A DNA stretch of 64,000 bases, taken from positions 3,240,848-3,304,847 of the forward strand of contig NZ_LR732912.1 of NCBI RefSeq assembly GCF_902506065.1. The letters run 5' to 3'. The notes beneath the pieces are model-generated. The model worked only from the letters and a program-made list of their open reading frames with translations. It was not told where the DNA came from and made no database searches. This document shows, piece by piece, positions 24,998 to 32,948 of the stretch. The stretch is from Arthrobacter sp. 9V. GTDB lineage: Bacteria > Actinomycetota > Actinomycetes > Actinomycetales > Micrococcaceae. The translations under genes were made by a program, and so were the position numbers. Every line of letters starts with the position of its first letter. Position 1 is the first letter of the stretch.

Positions 24998-25594
24998 CTA
25001 ATGCAGCACCCGATACCGCACGTGCGTGACCAACCCGGTCCCGCGCACCTCGGCCTGCTCGAGCGTCAGGTTCCCCACGCCGTCGAGTAATCGCTCACCG
25101 CCACCAAGAACCATGGGTGAAATGTGGAGCCTCAGCTCATCCATGAGCCCGGCTGAAAGATACTGGCGGGCAGTCTTCGCTCCCCCGGCAATAGCCACAT
25201 CCTTGTCCCCGGCGGCTTCCCGGGCCTGCGCCAACGCCGATTCAATGCCGTCGGTTACGAAATTAAACGTTGTGCCCCCTTCCATCTCCAACGGCTCGCG
25301 GCGGTGGTGGGTCAGCACGAATACGGGTGCGTGATACGGCGGCTCCTCGCCCCACCAACCCCGCCATTCCTTGTCCCACACGGCCGGCCCGGGCCCTGCG
25401 AACATGTTGCGTCCCATGATGAAGGCACCCGCCGCCAGGATCCCTTCAATCTCAGGGGCGTTCGCCTCCGGTTCTTCGAACATCCATCTGTGCAGGAACT
25501 CTCCGCCGTCGCCCAACGGCTCCTCCAACCGCTGATGGGGGCCGGCAACAAATCCGTCCAAGGAAACAGTCAGATCGCACGTGACGTGGCTCAT
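24998..25594 (-). CDS. Dihydrofolate reductase-like (RibD C-terminal domain) protein
   Basis: About 198 residues of the RibD-C/DHFR-like superfamily: CDLTVSLDGFVAGP at the N-terminus, GAFIMGRNMF in the middle, VFVLTHH, the NADP-binding glycine segment VAIAGGAKTARQYLSAGLMDELRLHISP, and VLGGGERLLDG. Such stand-alone proteins are usually annotated as dihydrofolate reductase family oxidoreductases of unknown substrate. The ATG at 25594 is supported by a leaderless -10 element 6 nt upstream; a longer frame to 25705 would overlap the divergent gene. Confidence 0.82.
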   Translation of the reverse strand: MSHVTCDLTVSLDGFVAGPHQRLEEPLGDGGEFLHRWMFEEPEANAPEIEGILAAGAFIMGRNMFAGPGPAVWDKEWRGWWGEEPPYHAPVFVLTHHRREPLEMEGGTTFNFVTDGIESALAQAREAAGDKDVAIAGGAKTARQYLSAGLMDELRLHISPMVLGGGERLLDGVGNLTLEQAEVRGTGLVTHVRYRVLH

Positions 25595-25600
25595 GCGCCT

Positions 25601-25606
25601 ATCATG
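25601..25606 (-). promoter_or_regulatory. Leaderless -10 element of the DHFR-like gene
   Basis: Read on the minus strand, CATGAT is followed by 6 nt and the ATG start. It resembles TATGAT. No ribosome-binding site is present. Confidence 0.45.
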
Positions 25607-25692
25607 CCACCGCGGCCCCGGTAGGAAGCAGAAAACTCTGGCAAAAGGCCGAGGCGGGGCGGACACTGTGGCTATACCTTCGGGAGGAACAC

Positions 25693-26139
25693 ATGACGGG
25701 AACATCGCTCCTGCTGCAACTGAATATCCTGATCGGCGAGTGGGAAACCATGGTCCCGGAAAGGGGTGTGCGGGGCCGGACCACTTTCGAGTGGCTGGAG
25801 AGCGGCGGCTTCCTGATCCAGCGATCTACGGTTCAAAAACCGGAGTACCCGGACTCCATAAGCATCATCGGTGCCACAGGTTCAGACGGGGCTCTGCAAC
25901 AGCATTACTTCGATTCGCGCGGCGTCGCCCGAATATACGACGTGACTGTTAAAGACAGCGTTTGGACGATGTTCCGGGATGGCCCTGACTGGCCCCAGCG
26001 ATTTGTGGGCCATTTCAGCGAGGACGGAAACACCATCACCGCCCGTCTGGAACGGGGAAGCTACCCTGGCGGACCGCTGGAGCACGACTTCGACATGGTG
26101 TACACGCGCATCGGCGGTCAGGGAGACCAGCAGCGATAA
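25693..26139 (+). CDS. Small lipocalin-like protein of unknown function
   Basis: A 148-residue soluble protein with alternating beta segments (GEWETMVPERGVRGRTTFEWLESGGF; SISIIGATGSDGALQQHYFDSRGVARIY; VWTMFRD; ITARLERG). The opening LIGEWE and the YFDSRG segment resemble DUF1579 or lipocalin-like proteins, which form a beta barrel. No catalytic motif is visible. GGGAGGAACAC gives a strong ribosome site before the ATG. It stands alone; the function is not known. Confidence 0.7.
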   Translation: MTGTSLLLQLNILIGEWETMVPERGVRGRTTFEWLESGGFLIQRSTVQKPEYPDSISIIGATGSDGALQQHYFDSRGVARIYDVTVKDSVWTMFRDGPDWPQRFVGHFSEDGNTITARLERGSYPGGPLEHDFDMVYTRIGGQGDQQR

Positions 26140-26192
26140 CCACCCCGGCCCGTGAACCTCCGCTCTGAACAGCGCACATGTGATCCACGTTA

Positions 26193-26261
26193 TTACCGGC
26201 TGGTAAACAGCACGCTACGGATCGGCCATAGATGGCAACAGCGGCGAAACACCCGCGAAAA
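26193..26261 (+). promoter_or_regulatory. Regulatory tract with 11-bp phased GAAAC-like half-sites and a TTACC palindrome
   Basis: GCAAC (26235-26239), GAAAC (26246-26250) and GAAAA (26257-26261) are spaced by exactly 6 nt, the same rhythm as upstream of nirB. A palindrome TTACC-N4-GGTAA (26193-26206) lies 29 bp before. Both precede the orphan NirB-like gene at 26317. The GlnR assignment is inferred from spacing and sequence. Confidence 0.5.
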
Positions 26262-26316
26262 ACCGGCCCCCTACGCTGAAGATCAACAGCAGGTCACATG
26301 AGCGAAAGGGCCAAAC

Positions 26317-27222
26317 ATGTCCGCCATCCCGTCCGCATCCTCCCTCCACATCGTCATTGCAGGCGCAGGTCCAGCGGCCCAGGCTCTGGTGCGGCGACTC
26401 GCCGGAGGGTCCGACGCCCGGCAGCGCCCTTTCCACGGAACCATAACAGTCCTCAGCAACCGCGATGAATGCCCGGACGCCCTGCTGGAACTCGCGGAAC
26501 TCCCGCAGGTCTCGGTCCGCTTCGGCCAGGCGGCCAGTTTCATTGACGCTGACGCGAAGGTTGTGACCACCGTGGACGGCATGGAGTTCTCCTATGACCA
26601 GCTGGTGATCGCTACCGGCTCCGCCCCGGCTCTTCCGCCAGTACCAGGGGCAGAATCGAGCCTGAGCTACTCCACCATCGACGACGCCGCCTACATCGGC
26701 GAAGCGGTCAAGGACGTTACCCGTTTGGTGGGCCGCCGCCCGCTGGGAATCCTCGTGGGGAACGGACCCGCGGCCGGCCAGGCTGAGGCTGTGTTGCGTG
26801 CTCGCGGGGTCCGCCCCGTACGCACAACCCTCCGCCCCGCCGCCGTCGTGCCCTTCTCCGGATCCGAAACCGGGACCGGCTCTGAGGCCGGCACCCAAGG
26901 TTCCACGCTGCCGGCCACCGGCATCCTTTTCGAAGATGGCAGCAGCATGAAGGGCGATCTGGTGGTCCTGGCTGAGGAACGCACCGCCCGCAATGACCTC
27001 GCCGGAAGCGCCGGGCTCACAACAGCTCCCGACGGCGGTATTTCAGTAGGGCGCGACCTCACCACATCCGTCCCGGGCATTTGGGCGATTGGCGATGCCG
27101 CGTCCTGCGACGGGCTCCGCCTGGGCCTGCTGCTTTCCGCCGAATCCTCTGCGATGCTGTGCGCCTCGGGGCTGCTCCTCAGCGCAGGCAAAGAGGATCA
27201 GCAGCCGCTGATGGCCGCCTGA
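26317..27222 (+). CDS. Orphan FAD-dependent oxidoreductase resembling the NirB N-terminal domain
   Basis: A 301-residue protein with only the pyridine nucleotide-disulfide reductase module: FAD motif IVIAGAGPAAQALVRRLAGG at residues about 12-31, ATG segment LVIATGSAPALPP, second Rossmann motif ILVGNGPAAGQAEAVL near 147 and FAD-closing segment GIWAIGDAASCDGLRLG near the end. This parallels NirB and the nitrate reductase partner at 359-1921, but it lacks [2Fe-2S] and siroheme domains, and the region between the NAD and last FAD motifs is shortened and Gly/Ser/Thr-rich. The ATG follows GCGAAAGGGCC. It may be a nitrogen-controlled electron-transfer or decoy partner; no function is established. 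Confidence 0.75.
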   Translation: MSAIPSASSLHIVIAGAGPAAQALVRRLAGGSDARQRPFHGTITVLSNRDECPDALLELAELPQVSVRFGQAASFIDADAKVVTTVDGMEFSYDQLVIATGSAPALPPVPGAESSLSYSTIDDAAYIGEAVKDVTRLVGRRPLGILVGNGPAAGQAEAVLRARGVRPVRTTLRPAAVVPFSGSETGTGSEAGTQGSTLPATGILFEDGSSMKGDLVVLAEERTARNDLAGSAGLTTAPDGGISVGRDLTTSVPGIWAIGDAASCDGLRLGLLLSAESSAMLCASGLLLSAGKEDQQPLMAA

Positions 27223-27338
27223 CCTGCTGTGCACCGGGGGCCGGAGCGGCCCCCGGTGCATGTGGCAAGATGGTCCTTTGACGGGCAGTGACAACCCTGC
27301 GGCCACCGGGCCGGCCACGCCCTGCACGGAAGGATCCC

Positions 27339-28031
27339 ATGAGCAACGAAGCCGTCGCCCCTGCAAACATCGCCTCCTATATTGACCACACACTGTTGAA
27401 GCCGGAGGCCAGCGAGGCTGACATCCTCAAGGTGTGCGCGGAAGCAGCCGAGTACAAATTCAAGTCAGTCTGCGTGAACCCGGTGTGGGTCAAGACCGTC
27501 ACCAAAGCACTCAAGGGTTCCGGTGTGCTCACCTGCTCGGTGATCGGCTTCCCCCTGGGCGCAACGCCCAGCGACGTCAAGGCCTTTGAGGCCCGCGGCG
27601 CCGTGCTGGACGGCGCCGATGAAATCGACATGGTGATCAACATGGCCTCCGCCCGCGCCAACGACCAAGGTGCGCTGGTGGACGACATCAAGGCCGTCGC
27701 CGAGGTGGTGCACGCCGGTGAAGCCATGTTGAAGGTCATCATTGAGACGTCCATGCTGACCGACGAGCAGAAGGTCATAGCCTGCCAGGCGGCTGTGGAA
27801 GCGGGTGCCGACTTCGTCAAGACCTCCACCGGATTCAACGGCGGCGGCGCAACCGTTGAAGACGTTGCCCTCATGCGCAAGACCGTGGGACCGGACCTGG
27901 GGGTCAAGGCCTCCGGTGGAGTGCGGTCCCTGGCCGATGCACAGGCTATGATTGCTGCTGGTGCAACACGTATCGGAGCGAGTTCCGGAATTGCCATTGT
28001 CAAGGGTGAACAGGGTTCATCTGCCTACTGA
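27339..28031 (+). CDS. deoC: Deoxyribose-phosphate aldolase
   Basis: A 230-residue class I aldolase that splits deoxyribose-5-phosphate into acetaldehyde and glyceraldehyde-3-phosphate. Motifs: [48 protein letters not shown] (Schiff-base region) and [21 protein letters not shown] with the catalytic lysine, then VKASGGVRS. The ATG at 27339 has GGAAGGATCCC upstream. An in-frame start at 27288 lacks a ribosome site. A 75-residue membrane protein follows after 52 bp. Confidence 0.95.
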   Translation: MSNEAVAPANIASYIDHTLLKPEASEADILKVCAEAAEYKFKSVCVNPVWVKTVTKALKGSGVLTCSVIGFPLGATPSDVKAFEARGAVLDGADEIDMVINMASARANDQGALVDDIKAVAEVVHAGEAMLKVIIETSMLTDEQKVIACQAAVEAGADFVKTSTGFNGGGATVEDVALMRKTVGPDLGVKASGGVRSLADAQAMIAAGATRIGASSGIAIVKGEQGSSAY

Positions 28032-28083
28032 GGCTTCCGCTACCGTCAGAGATTTTTGAGCCCTGCGGGGCGAGGAGGAATGA

Positions 28084-28311
28084 ATGTCCAAGAACGCCAC
28101 AAGCGCCCCCATTGAAAAAGAAAACAGCCTGGCGTCCAGCATTGTGCTGTTCCTTGTCATGATCGTGCTCTTCCTGGGCGCCATCTACTCGTTGTCATTC
28201 CTTAGCCTGGAAAACCCGTGGCCCATGGCCGTCTGCCTCGGCCTGTTCGCCCTGGCTTTCTGGATCCCGCAGACCATTCTTGGCCGGTCTGATTCTGCAG
28301 GCGAAAGCTAA
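28084..28311 (+). CDS. Small two-helix membrane protein
   Basis: A 75-residue protein with a short charged N-terminus (MSKNATSAPIEKENS) and two hydrophobic helices (SSIVLFLVMIVLFLGAIYSL; PMAVCLGLFALAFWIPQTIL). GAGGAGGAATGA is a strong ribosome site. It follows deoC and is probably co-transcribed. No function known. Confidence 0.75.
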   Translation: MSKNATSAPIEKENSLASSIVLFLVMIVLFLGAIYSLSFLSLENPWPMAVCLGLFALAFWIPQTILGRSDSAGES

Positions 28312-28325
28312 ACCCTAAACTCAAA

Positions 28326-28386
28326 AACGCGGGGTCACTTACCGCCCATCCCACACGGGATGTCGGGCCGTATCTGACCCCGCGTT
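28326..28386. repeat. Intergenic palindrome, family B copy 2
   Basis: Arms AACGCGGGGTCA...GCCC (28326-28347) and GGGCCGTATCTGACCCCGCGTT (read as two parts, 28365-28386) with an inner stem CATCCC-ACAC-GGGATG. The outer 12 bp (AACGCGGGGTCA) equal those of the copy at 9059-9123. It sits between convergent genes. Confidence 0.75.
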
Positions 28387-28406
28387 GCTTGTTTAAGTTT
28401 GCTTGT

Positions 28407-29201
28407 TTAGAGTGCCAGAGCCGCCAGAACGCCGGGCCAGTGCTGTTGTGCCAACGCCCATGCGGCGGCTCCCATGCCCACCATGGCGTAGCCGCTTACG
28501 GGTATGAGGACCAGCCACTCGCGTCGCGAACCTGCCCGTCCAAGCAACGGGATGGAGAAGGCACCGTTGGGACGCCAAATTCCCCGGATCAGGGATTTAC
28601 GCAGGAATTTGGGTGGTTTGATGACGATCGGCCATAACAGTGGCACCCCGCCCACGGTGATCATGTCCCCCACTATGTGCACCACCACGCCTGTGAGCAT
28701 GGACAGCGGCAACCAACCCCACTGATCCGGCGCAAACCACGTCACCAGGCCGGCCATCACGATCGCGAAGAGCCAGTTGGTAATCCACCCCGACTTGGGG
28801 AACAGGTTCAGCGCCTTGGCCGCCAGATTGATCATGAACATGCACAGCAGCCCGGCGCCGATGGAAAGCTTGCCCACGGGGGTGACCATCTGGAACTGGG
28901 CCGCCATAGCGGCGAGCACCACAAACGCGGAGGCCCCCAGCAACGAGTGTGTCCCTTGCCGGTGTCCTCCGCTGGCTTTTTCGATCCCCACCGCAATGAC
29001 GTTGGACAACGGCGGCAGTGAATTCGCAATGGTGCTGTGGCGGTGGTCCCAGTCCACCACCAAGGCAGTTCCCGCCGTCGCCATGGCACCGATCAGGATC
29101 CCGGTGGAGTCCAACGGGTACCAGCCCAAGGCATACGGACCGGTCGAGGCAATGGCAATCCACGCCGCGGCTCCCGACGCGGCGTGATGTCCTCCCATCA
29201 T
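28407..29201 (-). CDS. YdjM-family membrane-bound metal-dependent hydrolase
   Basis: A 264-residue protein with several membrane helices. The N-terminus GGHHAASGAAAWIA, the acidic loop VVDWDHRHSTIANSLPPLS and RQGTHSLLG provide the conserved His/Asp positions of the YdjM (DUF457) family of inner-membrane metal-dependent hydrolases. In E. coli the ydjM gene is SOS-induced; no SOS box is visible here. The start lies 5 bp after the mfd stop, so it is probably the last gene of an mfd unit. Confidence 0.8.
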   Translation of the reverse strand: MMGGHHAASGAAAWIAIASTGPYALGWYPLDSTGILIGAMATAGTALVVDWDHRHSTIANSLPPLSNVIAVGIEKASGGHRQGTHSLLGASAFVVLAAMAAQFQMVTPVGKLSIGAGLLCMFMINLAAKALNLFPKSGWITNWLFAIVMAGLVTWFAPDQWGWLPLSMLTGVVVHIVGDMITVGGVPLLWPIVIKPPKFLRKSLIRGIWRPNGAFSIPLLGRAGSRREWLVLIPVSGYAMVGMGAAAWALAQQHWPGVLAALAL

Positions 29202-29206
29202 GGAAG

Positions 29207-32200
29207 CTAGCCGGCCTTTACGGGTACATCAGCGAAAATCGCTTCAATGACGTTGTTGGCCCATTGAAGGATCTCCGCGTCCTGAAGATCCCGTCCGCCG
29301 ATCCTTGCCGTCTTGGGCTTGGGAATCAGCACGGCATCAAGGGCAGGCTTTACCTGCGAGCCCGGGTACATGCGGTTCAGGCGCATGGTTTTGGACTCGG
29401 GCAGTTGCGCCGGCGAGAAGCGGATGAAGTTGCCTTGGAGTGCGACGTCGGACAGGCCGGCTTCGCGGGCTCCCACCCGGAAGCGGGCCACGGCAATGAG
29501 GTTTTGGGCAGGCAGCGGGGGTTCGCCGTAGCGGTCCACGAGTTCGGCCAGGACCTCGTCGATGGCCTCGTACGTGATGGCGGACGCCAGCTTCCGGTAC
29601 GCTTCCAGGCGCAACCTTTCGCCCGGCACGTAGTCGTGCGGCAGGTGGGCGTTGACGGGCAGCTCGATCTTCATCTCGGCTGCCTTCTCTTCGGCCTCAC
29701 CGCGGTATTCGGCAACAGCCTCGCCCACCAAACGGATGTAGAGGTCGAACCCGACACCCTGGATATGGCCGGACTGTTCCCCGCCCAGCAGGTTACCGGC
29801 GCCACGGATTTCCAGGTCCTTCATGGCCAGCTGCATACCGGCGCCGAGCTCATTGTGCGCGGCAACAGCCTTCAGTCGCTCCAACGCCACTTCGCCCAGG
29901 GGTTTCTCGGAGGGGTACAGGAAGTAGGCGTAGGCGCGTTCCCGGCCACGGCCAACACGGCCACGGAGCTGGTGGAGCTGCGAAAGACCGTACTTGTCCG
30001 CCCCATCCACAATCAAGGTGTTGGCGTTGGAGATATCCAAGCCGGTTTCAATGATGGTGGTGCAGACGAGGACATCAAAACGCTTCTCCCAGAAGTCCAC
30101 AATGATCTTCTCCAGGCGGCTCTCGGACATCTGGCCGTGCGCTACTTCCACGCGGGCTTCAGGGACCAGCTCGCGGATCTGCGCGGCGATCCGCTCAATG
30201 GAAGAGACGCGGTTGTGGACGAAGAACACCTGGCCTTCGCGCATCAGTTCACGGCGGATCGCGGCGGAGGTTTGCTTGTTGGTGTACGGGCCCACGTAGG
30301 TCAGCACGGGGTGGCGTTCCTCCGGAGGCGTGGCCAGGGTGGAGGTTTCGCGGATGCCGGTCAGCGACATTTCCAGTGTTCGTGGAATCGGTGTTGCACT
30401 CATGGCCAGCACATCCACGTTGGTGCGCATCTTCTTGAGCGCTTCCTTGTGCTCCACACCGAAGCGCTGCTCCTCGTCAACAATCACCAAGCCCAGGTCC
30501 TTGAACTGGAAGTCCTTGGACAGGAGCCGGTGCGTGCCGATCACCACGTCCACAGCGCCGCTCTTGACGCCCTCGGCAGTTTCCTTGGCTTCCTTGCTGC
30601 TTTGGAAGCGGGACAGCGGTTTTACCCGCAGGGGGAAGCCGGAAAAGCGCTCGGTGAACGTTTCGTAGTGCTGCTGCGCCAACAGGGTAGTGGGCACCAG
30701 GACCGCCACCTGTTTGCCGTCCTGCACGGCTTTGAAGGCTGCCCGGACGGCGATTTCGGTCTTGCCGTAGCCAACGTCGCCGGAGACCAGCCGGTCCATG
30801 GGGATCTCCCGCTCCATGTCCGCTTTGACCTCGTTGATGGTGGTCAGCTGGTCCGGCGTTTCCACATACGGGAACGCTTCTTCAAGCTCGCGCTGCCAGG
30901 GAGTGTCCGGCGCGAACGCGTGCCCCCGGGAAGCCATGCGGGCGGAGTACAACCGGATCAGCTCCCCGGCGATTTCCTTGACAGCTTTGCGTGCCTTGGA
31001 CTTGGTACTGGCCCAGTCCGCGCCGCCCATCTTGCTCAGCGCCGGCGCGTCACCGCCCACGTAACGGGTCACCTGGTCCAACTGATCCGTGGGTACGAAG
31101 AGCCGGTCCCCCGGTGCACCACGCTTGGATGGCGCGTACTCGAGTACCAAATACTCCCGCAGCCCGGCATCGGAGGACGACGTCCCGGCCACCTTGCGCT
31201 GGATGAGCTCCACAAACCGGCCGATTCCGTGCTGCTCGTGCACCACGAAGTCGCCTGCATGAAGCTGCAACGGGTCCACGGCGTTGCGCCGCTTGGACGG
31301 CATCCGGCGCATGTCCTTGGTGGAACTGGCCGTAGCGCGGCCCAACAAATCAGCTTCGGTGAGCAGGCCCAATTTGAGGCCGTCCAGGACAAAACCGCGT
31401 CCGACGGCGGCGGTGGTCACCTCGATGATGCCCGGCTGGGGCTCCTCATCCAGGGACTCCACACGGGAACAAGGAATCTCAGCGTCATGGAACAGCTCCG
31501 CCAGACGCTGGGCAGGCCCGGGACCATCAGTCACCACCACTACACGCCACTGCTCACGAACACGGGAGCCGATGAACTCCAGCATCTCGGCCACATCGCC
31601 CTGGTAGCCACGAGGTTCGCGGGCACGCATGTTGAGCACGTCGATGTCCAGGACCAGGTCCTCATCGGAGGCAAGCGAGGTGATGGACCACCAGGAGACC
31701 CCATGTTCCAGGGCGGCCGAGCGGATGTCGGTGAGAGAACGGAAACTTGCGGCATGCAGGTCCGTGGAGGCCTGGGAAGACAGGTCAAGGGGCGCCGCAC
31801 CGCCGTCGGATGCTGTTGACCAAGCAGCTTCCAGGAATTCCTCATTGGTGGCAGCGAGATCGTGCGCACGCGTGCGCACCTTCTCGGGCTCGATGACCAC
31901 CGAAAGCGAGCCTGCGGGGAGCTGGTCCACGAACGGGACCATGGCGTCCACCAGCACGGGCGCGAGCGATTCCATGCCTTCAACGGCGATGCCGCCGGCG
32001 ATCTTCTCCAGCATGTCAGCTGCGGCGGGCATATCTGCCTTGAGCTTGGCCGCACGGGACATCACCGAAGCCGTGATGAGGATTTCCCGGCAGGGCGGGG
32101 CGTGCAGTTCAGTGGGGTGGTGGATTCCAGGCGCTGACAGCGAGCGCTGATCGGCCACGGCGAACCAGCGCATCTGGTCCACTTCGTCACCGAAGAATTC

Positions 32201-32839
32201 CACGCGGATGGGGTGGTCTTCGGTGGGTGGGAAGACGTCAAGGATGCCTCCGCGGACTGCGAATTCGCCACGGTGCGTCACCATGTCAACGCGGGCATAT
32301 GCGGCGTCGGACAGGGCTCGCACAACTTCGGTGAAGGATCGCTCCTGCCCCACCTGCAAAGTGACGGGGACCAAGTCACCGAGGCCGGCCACAATCGGCT
32401 GGACCACCGCGCGAACCGGGGCTACCACCACACGCAGGGGGGCCGCCGTCGAGCTTTCCGGGTGCGTCAGGCGGCGCAGGACCGAGAGCCGGCGGCCAAC
32501 GGTGTCCGAGCGTGGCGAAAGCCGCTCGTGCGGGAGGGTCTCCCAGCTGGGGAAGGTGGCCACGGATTCTGCTGGGAGGTAAGAGGCGAGCGCCGCGGTG
32601 AGGTCCTCGGCTTCACGGCCGGTGGCGGTGACTGCGAGGACCACGGGAGCGGCGGCGCCATCGGCGCCGGCGGAAGCCAGGGCATCGGCCATTTCGGCGA
32701 GCAACACCGCACGCATCCCTTGGGGGGCGCTGATCTGGTAGTCGGCGTTCCGGTCGCTGAAGGACCGCTGCGCCTCCGTACGAACGCGCGCAAAAGTCTT
32801 GTCCTCCGCCAGTGCGCGGCGCAGACCGTTGAGGCTCAT
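29207..32839 (-). CDS. mfd: Transcription-repair coupling factor
   Basis: A 1210-residue protein of normal length. It displaces RNA polymerase stalled at DNA damage and recruits UvrA. Domains in order: UvrB-like N-terminal modules (about 1-350), RNA-polymerase-interacting domain (DFVVHEQHGIGRFVEL near 490), translocase with Walker A GDVGYGKTE and the DEEQ box (IVDEEQRFGVEHKE), RecG-like TRG motif region (RGRVGRGRERAYAYF) and C-terminal domain. The ATG at 32839 has TAGGAG 9 nt upstream; the frame continues to 32878 without a supported start. Confidence 0.96.
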   Translation of the reverse strand: MSLNGLRRALAEDKTFARVRTEAQRSFSDRNADYQISAPQGMRAVLLAEMADALASAGADGAAAPVVLAVTATGREAEDLTAALASYLPAESVATFPSWETLPHERLSPRSDTVGRRLSVLRRLTHPESSTAAPLRVVVAPVRAVVQPIVAGLGDLVPVTLQVGQERSFTEVVRALSDAAYARVDMVTHRGEFAVRGGILDVFPPTEDHPIRVEFFGDEVDQMRWFAVADQRSLSAPGIHHPTELHAPPCREILITASVMSRAAKLKADMPAAADMLEKIAGGIAVEGMESLAPVLVDAMVPFVDQLPAGSLSVVIEPEKVRTRAHDLAATNEEFLEAAWSTASDGGAAPLDLSSQASTDLHAASFRSLTDIRSAALEHGVSWWSITSLASDEDLVLDIDVLNMRAREPRGYQGDVAEMLEFIGSRVREQWRVVVVTDGPGPAQRLAELFHDAEIPCSRVESLDEEPQPGIIEVTTAAVGRGFVLDGLKLGLLTEADLLGRATASSTKDMRRMPSKRRNAVDPLQLHAGDFVVHEQHGIGRFVELIQRKVAGTSSSDAGLREYLVLEYAPSKRGAPGDRLFVPTDQLDQVTRYVGGDAPALSKMGGADWASTKSKARKAVKEIAGELIRLYSARMASRGHAFAPDTPWQRELEEAFPYVETPDQLTTINEVKADMEREIPMDRLVSGDVGYGKTEIAVRAAFKAVQDGKQVAVLVPTTLLAQQHYETFTERFSGFPLRVKPLSRFQSSKEAKETAEGVKSGAVDVVIGTHRLLSKDFQFKDLGLVIVDEEQRFGVEHKEALKKMRTNVDVLAMSATPIPRTLEMSLTGIRETSTLATPPEERHPVLTYVGPYTNKQTSAAIRRELMREGQVFFVHNRVSSIERIAAQIRELVPEARVEVAHGQMSESRLEKIIVDFWEKRFDVLVCTTIIETGLDISNANTLIVDGADKYGLSQLHQLRGRVGRGRERAYAYFLYPSEKPLGEVALERLKAVAAHNELGAGMQLAMKDLEIRGAGNLLGGEQSGHIQGVGFDLYIRLVGEAVAEYRGEAEEKAAEMKIELPVNAHLPHDYVPGERLRLEAYRKLASAITYEAIDEVLAELVDRYGEPPLPAQNLIAVARFRVGAREAGLSDVALQGNFIRFSPAQLPESKTMRLNRMYPGSQVKPALDAVLIPKPKTARIGGRDLQDAEILQWANNVIEAIFADVPVKAG

Positions 32840-32948
32840 GGCAGAAACTCCTAGGGTGGGTCCAAGGGCAGGCAACACAAATGCCCGGAAATTCAGATGA
32901 ATGCCGGGTCATTCCAGCCTACCTCTACCCCCAGCCACAGGAGTTCCT

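Noticed and set aside
29018..31819. A 933-codon open frame on the plus strand opposite mfd
   Set aside because: No domain, no ribosome site, and it lies opposite conserved mfd motifs. A high-GC shadow.
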